A stretch of DNA of 64,000 nt from Sphingomonas sp. (GTDB taxonomy: Bacteria > Pseudomonadota > Alphaproteobacteria > Sphingomonadales > Sphingomonadaceae), in the NCBI RefSeq assembly GCF_013812825.1, contig NZ_JACCSU010000045.1, positions 83,740-147,739 of the forward strand, written 5' to 3'. Position 1 is the stretch's first letter. Every line of letters begins with the position of its first letter. Below the pieces are notes generated by a model. That model ran no database searches. It saw nothing but the letters and a program-made list of their open reading frames with translations, and was not told where the DNA came from. Positions 10,989 to 19,391 of this stretch are shown here, in pieces. The translations under genes and the position numbers were made by a program.

Positions 10989-11072
10989 TTAGCCGCTGGC
11001 TCCGGTGCTGCTCTCTCCGCTGCCCCACCACCAGGACCACCAGCCACCACGAGTGGGCTTTTGCTTGGTCAT
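10989..11072 (-). CDS. Candidate 27-aa Trp-rich peptide MTKQKPTRGGWWSWWWGSGESSTGASG
   Basis: ATG...TAA on minus strand, AAGGGGATGTTCG RBS upstream, sigma70-like promoter ~40 nt upstream, hairpin after stop; not in supplied ORF list. Confidence 0.55.
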   Translation of the reverse strand: MTKQKPTRGGWWSWWWGSGESSTGASG

Positions 11073-11118
11073 CGAACATCCCCTTTTTGCACGACTGCCC
11101 CAGATGACAGTTGAGGGG

Positions 11119-11147
11119 ATATTAACCTTAAAAAACGTGGTTAGCAA
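11119..11147 (-). promoter_or_regulatory. Sigma70-like promoter for the Trp-rich sORF (TTGCTA-17 nt-TAATAT)
   Basis: Reverse complement TTGCTA ACCACGTTTTTTAAGGT TAATAT; AT-rich island in GC-rich genome. Confidence 0.5.
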
Positions 11148-11311
11148 TCGATTAACCAAGCCGCCGCGGCGTCAGCCTCCAATCAAAGTGAAGCACGTGC
11201 CCAGCGCAGCGGCGAGCTAGCGACCGTGACTTATCGATCGGTGAGATCAGGGCGGCCGGTACTGCGGCCACAGATTGGATTAGGGGCTGGCTCGAAGGCC
11301 GCCCCGCGACG

Positions 11312-13618
11312 TCAGGCGACTCGCGAGTGCCGCGACGAGGACAGGCGCCTCAGCAGGCTCTCCAGGCTCATCGGCCGGCCAATGACGAAGCCTTGCCCCA
11401 CATCGCAACCCATTTCGACCAGTGCGTCCAGCACCAAATGGCTCTCGACTCCTTCGGCGACAACCTTGCGCCCGAGCGAATGGGCAAGAGCGATCGTGGA
11501 TTGGACCATGACCTGGTCGCTGCGGTTGTCGAGCATGGCCTTCACGAAGCTTTGGTCGATCTTGATCTCGCTTGCTGGAATCTTCTTCAGATAGTCGAGT
11601 GTGGAAAGCCCGGTGCCATAATCATCGATCGAAATCTTCACTCCGAACTCGCGCAGCGCGGCGAGCATGTCGAACGCCGACTCCCGGCCGGCGAGGGCGG
11701 CAGTTTCGGTGAGCTCGAGGGTCAGCAGTTCCGGCGGCAAGTCGTGACGGGCAAGCATCGCCTGCAGGCGAAGGACGAAACCCTTGTCGGCCAGCAGGCG
11801 CGCGGAGAGGTTCACCGCCATCCCGAAGCCGCGCTGCTTGCGGTTTACGGCCGCGGCGGCGCCGATCGCCTGGTCGAGCACAAAGTCGGTGAGCTTGCCA
11901 ATGCGGTCGTGCTGCTCGGCGGCAGTGATGAACTCTGCGGCTGAAATCGGTCCCTTCTCCGGGTGAGTCCAGCGAGCGAGCGCTTCGGCGCCGACGACCT
12001 TGCGCGTCTTCAGGTCGAGCTTGGGCTGGTAGGCTACCCACACCTCGCCTTTGTCCACGGCGCTGTCGAGCTGGCTCAGCATCGACAGCTTCCACGACGC
12101 GTCAGCGAGCATTTCCGGATCGTGATACTTCCACTTCAGGCCGTCGTGGGCCGCTTCCTCGGCGGCGACCAAGGCGCACGCCAGCCGATTCGACAGGGAT
12201 CGGCCGCTGCCGATCTCGACGCCGAAGCTGATGGACAGGTCGACCTGTTGAGCGCCGACGCGCGCCGGGTTGCGCAACAAGGCGTTCAGCGCCTCGATGT
12301 GATTTCCGAACGGCAGTCGCGCTTCCTCGAACCAGGCGAAAATTCCCCCATCGCCCTGATAGAGAGTCCGGTCAGGCGCGCCGACCCTGAGCCGGGAGAC
12401 AATCTGTTCGACCAGCTGCCGTTCCTGCTCCGCCGGAAGGGCCGCGACGATTTCTTCGTAATTCAAGACGCGGGCAGCGATTAGCGCCTGATTCCTTCCC
12501 TCCCGGTTCGACCGAAGCGCGCTCAAATTGGGAAGCCCCGAAATGGCGTGGACCAGACCCCGGCTGCGAATGCTCCGCCGCCCCAGGACTGCCCACACCG
12601 CCAGGATCACGAACAAGGCCGGGGTCACATCGACGAAAATCAAGTAGGCTTCGAGGCCGACCGGCGCGAGCAGCAGGGCGACGGTCGCTGCGCCCAGGTC
12701 CCAGTTGTGGCTGCGCCGCCGCTGCCGAAACAGCACCAGCGCGACAAGCGCGATCGCCAGCAGGAATGGGGGAACCCAGCCAAGGTAGACCGGCTTGCCC
12801 TGCTTCAGGGTCTCGGCGCCGAGGATCTGGATGTACACCCCGCCCATTTGTCCGACGCCGGGAATGAAATATTGATCCCCGATGGCCTTGGTGTCGGTGC
12901 CGATGACCACGTCCTTGCCTTTGACCAGACGCGGGTCGAATCGGCCGGCAAGTACCTTGTCGGCGGCGATCTGGGGAATGCTCGTCGGCTTGACGGAATA
13001 GTCGACGATGAACTCGCCAGTGCTGCCCTCGTGGCCGGCGAGGCTCGCCGCGAATGACGGCAGGCGCTTGCCCCCGACATCGACTGAATAAGGCAGGCGC
13101 CACACTGCGTTCTGATAATTGTAGGTGACGTTGATCGAGGCGAGCTGCGCGCCATTGCCGAACATTCCAAGCGGGCCAGGGCTCGATTGCACCATCCCGC
13201 TTGGCCCGGACTGAGCGCGAACCGGGAGGACCGTTCGTCCCGACCGGCGGATCGCCTCGGAAAGCATCCGGTCGTCCTGCGGATTGCTCCGAGTCTCGAC
13301 CAGTATGTCGAAGAAGATGCGTTTGGCCCCCGCCTCGGTGAGCCGATCGATCATCTCGGCATGCTGGCGCCTCGGCCAAGGCCAGCGGCCGACGGTCTGA
13401 AGCGCCCGATCGTCGATGGTCACGAGCACGATATCGCCGCTCGCCGAGTGGGGGTGAAAGTTGTTGCGGCTCTTGCGAAGCCCGTCTTCGGCCAGCTCGC
13501 CGAAGCCAATGACGCCGAAGATCAATCCGACCACTGCAGTCCACAGCAGCAGCCCGAATGGCGATGGCCCCGAATTCTGTTTCTTTCGCGACGGCACCGG
13601 CGCCCGTTCCCTTCCCAC
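11312..13618 (-). CDS. CHASE2 - degenerate GGDEF - EAL c-di-GMP phosphodiesterase
   Basis: N-terminal CHASE2-type sensor, TM helices (LLAIALVALVLF), EALARW, LELTETAAL, SIDDYGTGLSTLDYLKKIPASEIKID, VAEGVES. Confidence 0.88.
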   Translation of the reverse strand: MGRERAPVPSRKKQNSGPSPFGLLLWTAVVGLIFGVIGFGELAEDGLRKSRNNFHPHSASGDIVLVTIDDRALQTVGRWPWPRRQHAEMIDRLTEAGAKRIFFDILVETRSNPQDDRMLSEAIRRSGRTVLPVRAQSGPSGMVQSSPGPLGMFGNGAQLASINVTYNYQNAVWRLPYSVDVGGKRLPSFAASLAGHEGSTGEFIVDYSVKPTSIPQIAADKVLAGRFDPRLVKGKDVVIGTDTKAIGDQYFIPGVGQMGGVYIQILGAETLKQGKPVYLGWVPPFLLAIALVALVLFRQRRRSHNWDLGAATVALLLAPVGLEAYLIFVDVTPALFVILAVWAVLGRRSIRSRGLVHAISGLPNLSALRSNREGRNQALIAARVLNYEEIVAALPAEQERQLVEQIVSRLRVGAPDRTLYQGDGGIFAWFEEARLPFGNHIEALNALLRNPARVGAQQVDLSISFGVEIGSGRSLSNRLACALVAAEEAAHDGLKWKYHDPEMLADASWKLSMLSQLDSAVDKGEVWVAYQPKLDLKTRKVVGAEALARWTHPEKGPISAAEFITAAEQHDRIGKLTDFVLDQAIGAAAAVNRKQRGFGMAVNLSARLLADKGFVLRLQAMLARHDLPPELLTLELTETAALAGRESAFDMLAALREFGVKISIDDYGTGLSTLDYLKKIPASEIKIDQSFVKAMLDNRSDQVMVQSTIALAHSLGRKVVAEGVESHLVLDALVEMGCDVGQGFVIGRPMSLESLLRRLSSSRHSRVA

Positions 13619-13788
13619 TGCGTCGCTCCACCTGATGCCGTGAAAAGGTTATCAAATCGGAAACCGCTTTTGGGTTAATCGCACTGTGCGCCGCTGGATT
13701 TTCGCCCTCTCGACAGCGTTCACCGGAGCCGCCACAAAGCGCCGCTGGTCAGCGTGCGCTCCATGCTGACGAGATAAAGGGAGGGCCA

Positions 13789-14079
13789 ATGGATTTCGTC
13801 GCGATCCTGTCGATCTTCGTCCTCGCCTGCTTCGTCGGCTATTTTGTCGTCTGGTCGGTGACCCCGGCGCTTCACACGCCCTTGATGTCGGTGACCAACG
13901 CGATCTCCTCGGTAATCGTCGTCGGGGCGCTGATCGCCGCGGCCGCGGCTGGGAGCCCGACCGCGAAATGGCTCGGCCTGGTGGCCGTCGCTTTGGCATC
14001 GGTGAATATCTTCGGCGGCTTTGCGGTCACGGCGCGAATGCTGGCGATGTACAAGAAGAAGGAGCGCCGCGATGCATGA
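13789..14079 (+). CDS. pntAB: NAD(P) transhydrogenase subunit alpha part 2
   Basis: Small polytopic protein VTPALHTPLMSVTNAISSVIVVGAL...FGGFAVTARMLAMYKKK. Confidence 0.93.
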   Translation: MDFVAILSIFVLACFVGYFVVWSVTPALHTPLMSVTNAISSVIVVGALIAAAAAGSPTAKWLGLVAVALASVNIFGGFAVTARMLAMYKKKERRDA

Positions 14080-15481
14080 GGTGGCGGCCGTGCCGGACTG
14101 GGTGCTGCTCGCCTATCTGATCGCCGGAGTCTGCTTCATCCTGGCGCTGCGCGGCCTGTCGCACCCGGAAACCAGCCGCCGCGGCAATCGCGCCGGGATG
14201 GTCGGCATGGCCATCGCCGTCGTCACCACGCTCGCCATCCACGAGATCGGCTCGATCGCCGAGATCGCAGCGGCGATCGCGATTGGCGGCGCGATCGGCC
14301 TCGTCACCGCTCGGCGGATCCAGATGACCGCGATGCCGCAGCTGGTCGCGGCGTTCCACAGCCTGGTCGGAATGGCCGCGGTGCTGGTCGGGGCGGCGGC
14401 GTTCCTCAATCCCACCGCGTTCGACATCACCGACGCGGCCGGTGCGATCCTGCCGGTCAGCCGGGTCGAAATGGGGCTTGGGGTGGCGATCGGCGCGATC
14501 ACCTTCTCGGGCTCGGTGATCGCCTTCCTCAAGCTGAACGGCAACATGTCGGGAGCGCCGATCCTGCTTCCCGGCCGCCATGTGATCAACCTCGGCACGC
14601 TCGCCGCGATCGTCGGCCTGATCGCTTATTTCACGCAGGACCAAGCCCCGTGGATCTTCTGGACCGTGACCGCGCTCGCCTTCGCCATCGGCTTTCTGCT
14701 GATCATCCCGATCGGCGGCGCCGACATGCCGGTCGTGATCTCGATGCTCAACAGCTACTCGGGCTGGTCGGCGGCGGCGATGGGCTTCACGCTCCACAAC
14801 AGCGCGATGATCATCACCGGCGCGCTGGTCGGAAGCTCGGGCGCGATCCTTTCCTACATCATGTGCCGGGCGATGAACCGAAGCTTCATCTCGGTGATCG
14901 CCGGCGGCTTCGGCGCGGTCACCAGCGGCGGCGATGCCGCGGCGATCGACCGGCCGTGGAAGCGCGGCTCGGCCGAGGACGCGGCGTTCCTTCTCAAGCA
15001 GGCCGAGCAGGTGATCATCGTTCCCGGCTACGGAATGGCGGTGTCGCAGGCCCAGCATACGCTGCGCGAGATGGCCGATCTGCTCAAGGAAGCAGGCGTG
15101 CGGGTCAAATATGCGATCCACCCGGTCGCAGGGCGAATGCCCGGGCACATGAACGTGCTGCTGGCCGAGGCCAACGTGCCCTATGACGAAGTCTTCGAGC
15201 TCGAGGACATCAACAGCGAATTCGCGCAGACCGACGTCGCGTTCGTGATCGGCGCCAACGACGTTACCAACCCGGCCGCCAAGACCGACAAGAGCTCGCC
15301 GATCTACGGGATGCCGGTGCTCGATGTCGAAAAGGCGCGCACCGTGCTGTTCGTCAAACGGTCGATGGGCGGCGTCGGCTACGCCGGCGTCGACAACGAA
15401 CTGTTTTATCGCGACAACACCATGATGCTGCTCGCCGACGCCAAGAAGATGGTAGAGGAGATCGTCAAAGCGCTCGCCTAG
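14072..15481 (+). CDS. pntB: NAD(P) transhydrogenase subunit beta
   Basis: MHEVAAVPDWVLLAYLIAGVCFILALRGLSHPETSRRGNR...VIVPGYGMAVSQAQH...IGANDVTNPAA; start ATG 14072 overlaps pntAB stop. Confidence 0.95.
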   Translation: MHEVAAVPDWVLLAYLIAGVCFILALRGLSHPETSRRGNRAGMVGMAIAVVTTLAIHEIGSIAEIAAAIAIGGAIGLVTARRIQMTAMPQLVAAFHSLVGMAAVLVGAAAFLNPTAFDITDAAGAILPVSRVEMGLGVAIGAITFSGSVIAFLKLNGNMSGAPILLPGRHVINLGTLAAIVGLIAYFTQDQAPWIFWTVTALAFAIGFLLIIPIGGADMPVVISMLNSYSGWSAAAMGFTLHNSAMIITGALVGSSGAILSYIMCRAMNRSFISVIAGGFGAVTSGGDAAAIDRPWKRGSAEDAAFLLKQAEQVIIVPGYGMAVSQAQHTLREMADLLKEAGVRVKYAIHPVAGRMPGHMNVLLAEANVPYDEVFELEDINSEFAQTDVAFVIGANDVTNPAAKTDKSSPIYGMPVLDVEKARTVLFVKRSMGGVGYAGVDNELFYRDNTMMLLADAKKMVEEIVKALA

Positions 15482-15611
15482 CCGAGCGAGTGCTTTTACG
15501 ATCTCGTGAAGAACCTCGCCTGATTCGGAAGGTCTTCGAGGAATTCGCACCTGGGTTAGAGCCCCCAGCCGGTCACCCGGTTGAGGGTGGACTGGAAAGG
15601 GGCTGCAAAGA

Positions 15612-16328
15612 GTGCGCAAGCTTGGCATCGTCGGGGGCACCAGCTGGTCCTCCACCGCGCTCTACTACGAGCATATCAACCGCGGCGTCGCCCAGCGGCT
15701 CGGGGCACTCCACAGCGCCCGGCTGGCGATCGAGAGCCTCGACCTCGCGCCGGTTGCCAAGATGGAGCTGTCGGACGACTGGGACGGGGTCGCCGCGGTC
15801 CTCACCCAAGCGGCCAAGAAATTGAAGGCGTCGGGCGCCGAAGGGCTGCTGCTGGCGTCCAACACCTCCCACAAGGTCTTTGACCGGGTGAAAGCCGCGG
15901 TGCGCCTGCCGATGCTGCATATCGGCGAGGCGACCGCCGAGCGGCTGGTCGCCGACAAACGCACCCGGGTCGCCCTGATCGGCACCCGCTTCACGATGAC
16001 CGAGGGCTACATCCGCGACCGGCTCGAAGTGCGCGGGATCAGCCTCGCGCCGGTCCGCGCCGACTGGATGCGCGAGGTCGACCGGATCATCTTCGACGAG
16101 CTCGCCGCGGGCCGAGTCACCCGCGACAGCCAGCGCAAGCTGAAGAGCCTGATCACCGAGCTCGCCAAGCAGAAGGTCCAGGCGGTCGTGCTCGGCTGCA
16201 CCGAGCTGGTGCTCGCCGTCGACGTGCGGGCCAACGTGATCCCGGTCTACGACACCACGGCGATCCACGCCCGCGCCGCCGTCGACTGGATGCTCGAGGA
16301 CGAGGAGCAGGCGAGGGCGGCGGCGTAA
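15612..16328 (+). CDS. Aspartate/glutamate racemase family protein
   Basis: LGIVGGTSWSSTALYYEHINRGV, LLASNTSHKV, VLGCTELVL. Confidence 0.85.
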   Translation: MRKLGIVGGTSWSSTALYYEHINRGVAQRLGALHSARLAIESLDLAPVAKMELSDDWDGVAAVLTQAAKKLKASGAEGLLLASNTSHKVFDRVKAAVRLPMLHIGEATAERLVADKRTRVALIGTRFTMTEGYIRDRLEVRGISLAPVRADWMREVDRIIFDELAAGRVTRDSQRKLKSLITELAKQKVQAVVLGCTELVLAVDVRANVIPVYDTTAIHARAAVDWMLEDEEQARAAA

Positions 16329-16384
16329 TTGTCGCCGAAGGAGCGAAAATGACCTCGCCGGGAACGGTCGCGCCTGACGATAGC

Positions 16385-16413
16385 TAATGTCCGCAATGGG
16401 TGGAAAGCGGACA
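16385..16413 (+). repeat. Dispersed hairpin repeat copy 1
   Basis: taatgtccgcaatgggtggaaagcggaca; GTCCGC...GCGGAC inverted arms. Confidence 0.8.
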
Positions 16414-16421
16414 CTACGGTC

Positions 16422-16626
16422 CTACTCCACTCCGTTTGCACCTGTGCTGCTTAGCTCCTTTCGAACGCGCTCGTCGCAGTCTGCCTCATTATAAGCTCGA
16501 AGCCACTCATCGTAGGCTTCAGAAGCCTCAGGCGGGCTGCTATCGACATATTGCTGGAAGCTCGGGCTGACCGCACGCCGCCAGCAGCAACAGCACTGCT
16601 GCAGATACCTGACGACTAGGCCGCAT
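16422..16626 (-). pseudogene. Small lipoprotein gene with apparent frameshift
   Basis: MRPSRQVSAAVLLLLAACGQPELPAICR* (16626-16540) overlaps a second frame reading SFQQYVDSSPPEASEAYDEWLRAYNEADCDERVRKELSSTGANGVE* ending 16422. Confidence 0.5.
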
Positions 16627-16669
16627 TTCGTTCTTCTACCTCGAAAAAGGTGCGAAGCCTAACCTCGCC

Positions 16670-16697
16670 TAATGAGCGCAATGGGTGGAAAGCAGAC
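16670..16697 (+). repeat. Dispersed hairpin repeat copy 2 (degenerate)
   Basis: taatgagcgcaatgggtggaaagcagac. Confidence 0.75.
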
Positions 16698-16705
16698 CTA
16701 AGCGG

Positions 16706-17554
16706 CTAATGTCTGGAATGGGTGGAAAGCGGACGTTTGGCCGAGAATCTGGAATGGGCCTGGCGGCTACCCTCTTTGAGTCCCCTTACAAGCGGCTCAA
16801 ACGACTTGCTTACGCGAAGATCGGTCCCGGTCCTCAAACGAACCTTCAGCGCTCCCCACCGGGTCCGAGTCATCGATTCGATTCTGTCGGTGTTTACGAC
16901 TGCCGACCGGTGGATGCGCATGAACCCAAGCTCGCTCAATCGCTGTGCTACGGCGCTGATCGACAACCGCTCCAAGTAGGACTCTTCGCCGGAATGAATA
17001 CGCACGCATTCTCCTTCTGCGGATATCCAATCAATCTTCGACACGTTGAGGCGCATCAACTTAGATCCTTTCCGTAACCATAGGTGCGGCTCATCCGCGA
17101 CGTTGGCGCGCAGTCGCCTGAGTGCGTGAAGTTGCTCGGCGACCTCGTTCAAACGCCGGCGCGCCTGCCGATTTTCCACGGCTTCTCGGGCGCGCTCCAC
17201 CGCGCGATCCAACCTGCTCAACCTGACGGGCTTCCTCAGGAAATCGATCGCACCCGAGTCGAACGCCTGGACAGCACGCTCCGAGTGAGCCGTCACAAAC
17301 ACGAGCACCGGCGCCTCATCGGCATCGGACCAGTGCAGACGGGAAAGAGCCTCAACCACATCGAATCCATCGAGTTTTGGCATCTCGATATCGAGCAACA
17401 GCAGGTCGGCGCCGCCTGTGAAGCGGGCCAGCATGTCCTCGCCGCTGAGAAACGTCTGAACGACCTCGACCCCGGGTAGCGCCTCCAGCATTCGCCCCAG
17501 CCGGTCCACTGCAAGTGGCTCGTCGTCGCAGATGATGGTCCTCAGTGTCTTCAT
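16706..17554 (-). CDS. LytTR-family response regulator (C-terminus read from repeat copy 3)
   Basis: IICDDEPLAVDRL, LLLLDIEMPKLDGFDV, FLRKPV receiver; LytTR domain (ISAEGECVRIHSGEESYLERLSI...FMRIHRSAVVNTDRI). Confidence 0.9.
   Translation of the reverse strand: MKTLRTIICDDEPLAVDRLGRMLEALPGVEVVQTFLSGEDMLARFTGGADLLLLDIEMPKLDGFDVVEALSRLHWSDADEAPVLVFVTAHSERAVQAFDSGAIDFLRKPVRLSRLDRAVERAREAVENRQARRRLNEVAEQLHALRRLRANVADEPHLWLRKGSKLMRLNVSKIDWISAEGECVRIHSGEESYLERLSISAVAQRLSELGFMRIHRSAVVNTDRIESMTRTRWGALKVRLRTGTDLRVSKSFEPLVRGLKEGSRQAHSRFSAKRPLSTHSRH
16707..16734 (+). repeat. Dispersed hairpin repeat copy 3, overlapping LytTR gene 3' end
   Basis: taatgtctggaatgggtggaaagcggac. Confidence 0.78.
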
Positions 17555-18765
17555 CGGCCTCTCCGACTAGGGATCGCCATCTGACTCTCAAAACCTCCGT
17601 CTGCCGTGGGCCCGGCTTGGAACTCGGCCTCTTCGCCGAAGTGGATCTTGAGGCGCTTCGCCACGTTCTGGAGCCCCAGGCCAAGGCCGTTGCCGGTAAT
17701 TATGCCTGCGTTGCCGCCGCTGTCTTTGACGCTAATCCTGAGCTTGCCCCCCACCTCCCGCGCGATGATCGAAAGACAGACGCGCCGGGTGCTGTGGGCA
17801 ACGGCATGCTTCATGCTGTTCTCGATAAGCGGCTGCGTGATCAAGTTTGGTACCAGGACGTCGAGCAGCTCCTCCGAAACCTCCTTCACGACGCGGAGAC
17901 GGTGAGGAAACCTGATCTGCTCCATCTCCAGATATAAAGATTGCAGGGCGAGTTCGTCACGAAGGGTAATCTCCTTTTCGGCGTCCAGTTGCAACGTGGA
18001 CCGCAGGAAATCCGCCAAGTTCTCCAGCATGGCTTCCGCGTCACGGTTCCGGCGAGCTGCGACCAGGCTGGCAGCAGAATTCAGCGAGTTGAACAGGAAA
18101 TGAGGATTAAGCTGGTATCGCAACGCGCTCAGACGGGCCCGATCAGCCTCCCCGACCAACTCGGCAATTCGGCGCTCTTGCTGAAGCAAGTTTTCGCCAT
18201 AGGTGATGGAGAGCAGAAAAATGGCAATCGCCAAGTAAACCCATGAGAAGAAGAAGATGAGCGAGGGCAAGTACGGCGCTATCGCTTCGAAGGAAAAGGT
18301 CTCGCCCGGAGGTGGCCCATTGATCGTCCAGAAGACGAGCATATTGATTACCCCATGCAACGCTGCAGCGACCATCGCCAGTGTGATCGCCACCAGAGCG
18401 CGCTTGAAGAAGGAAAGACTCGCGCTTGACCGGAGAACCTTCAACATCACGAGCGAAATAAGCACGCCGAGGGCCGTGATGATCACTCGCGACTGAATGG
18501 TGGACCAGCTTTCGCCCTCCGGCGCTCGAGCTAAACGATCGAGCGAAAAGCCAATGAACTGAAGGGTCCAGAAGAGGATGATGACTGCTGTCGGCATTTG
18601 TGCCAAGTCGCGCTTCGGGCTCCGCGGCCTCGGCGCCGGTGGAAGCGCCGCTCTTGACGGAGCGGGCTCCATCACCTGCAGGGGGGATTCGGCCGTTTTT
18701 TCCGGTGACTTGGCTGCCCGGAGTTCGTTCAACGCACTTTTCGGTTCACTCACAACATCCGCCAT
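17551..18765 (-). CDS. LytS-like (His_kinase family) membrane sensor histidine kinase
   Basis: Multiple TM segments, RYQLNPHFLFNSLNSAASL, PLIENSMKHAVA, GNGLGLGLQNVAKRL. Confidence 0.92.
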   Translation of the reverse strand: MADVVSEPKSALNELRAAKSPEKTAESPLQVMEPAPSRAALPPAPRPRSPKRDLAQMPTAVIILFWTLQFIGFSLDRLARAPEGESWSTIQSRVIITALGVLISLVMLKVLRSSASLSFFKRALVAITLAMVAAALHGVINMLVFWTINGPPPGETFSFEAIAPYLPSLIFFFSWVYLAIAIFLLSITYGENLLQQERRIAELVGEADRARLSALRYQLNPHFLFNSLNSAASLVAARRNRDAEAMLENLADFLRSTLQLDAEKEITLRDELALQSLYLEMEQIRFPHRLRVVKEVSEELLDVLVPNLITQPLIENSMKHAVAHSTRRVCLSIIAREVGGKLRISVKDSGGNAGIITGNGLGLGLQNVAKRLKIHFGEEAEFQAGPTADGGFESQMAIPSRRGR

Positions 18766-18841
18766 GAATCGGGCACCGAAGAGTTGTAATCTTCAGTGAG
18801 AAGCACCGATAGAGCTTTTGACTAAAGAGACGGAGCGTAGA

Positions 18842-19246
18842 ATGGTCAGAATCATTACTTTGGCAGCCATTGCCTTGGGATCGTCGGCCTGCGTAGCCGC
18901 GCCGCAGACCTCGTCGGCTGCGCCGGCTATCCGGTCCACGGCCCAACAGGCGGCTGACAACTCGACCCCCGGGCCGAGCAAGATCTGCAAGCACGTCGTG
19001 ACTGCGGAGCCCGGCAGCAAGCCCTACCAGCTATGCCTGACCAAGGCCGAATGGGAGGCCAAGGAGAAGGCCGACTCACGGAACGCCAACCGAACCGTCT
19101 GCCGATACGTCGAACACAGCGGTAGCATCTTCAAATCGTACAAGGTGTGCATGACCGCCGCCGAATGGGAAAATAAGCGACAGCTCGACCGGCAGCAACT
19201 CGAACGCATTCAGCAGAGCACTTGTGTCAGGGGCGGCGGCTGCTGA
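18842..19246 (+). CDS. Predicted lipoprotein with two tandem Cys-rich repeats
   Basis: Signal/lipobox LGSSACV; repeats CKHVVTAEPGSKPYQLCLTKAEWEAKEKAD and CRYVEHSGSIFKSYKVCMTAAEWENKRQLD. Confidence 0.65.
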   Translation: MVRIITLAAIALGSSACVAAPQTSSAAPAIRSTAQQAADNSTPGPSKICKHVVTAEPGSKPYQLCLTKAEWEAKEKADSRNANRTVCRYVEHSGSIFKSYKVCMTAAEWENKRQLDRQQLERIQQSTCVRGGGC

Positions 19247-19304
19247 GCGGGCACCGCTTGCGCGGTCGGGCGAGCCGCGAAAGTCAGCCACCAGCTAATA
19301 GTGA

Positions 19305-19335
19305 AATGTCCGCTTTGGGTCGAAAGCGGACATTA
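19305..19335 (+). repeat. Dispersed hairpin repeat copy 4
   Basis: aatgtccgctttgggtcgaaagcggacatta; near-perfect inverted arms aatgtccgcttt/aaagcggacatt. Confidence 0.82.
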
Positions 19336-19391
19336 GCGCTACTGGGAGGGCGTCCCTCGCAATGACGGGTGAGTGGTCCTAAATCGGCGAC

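Noticed and set aside
14027-15655. 542-aa minus-strand ORF
   Set aside because: Antisense to pntB; Arg/Asp/His-rich shadow translation with no domain signature
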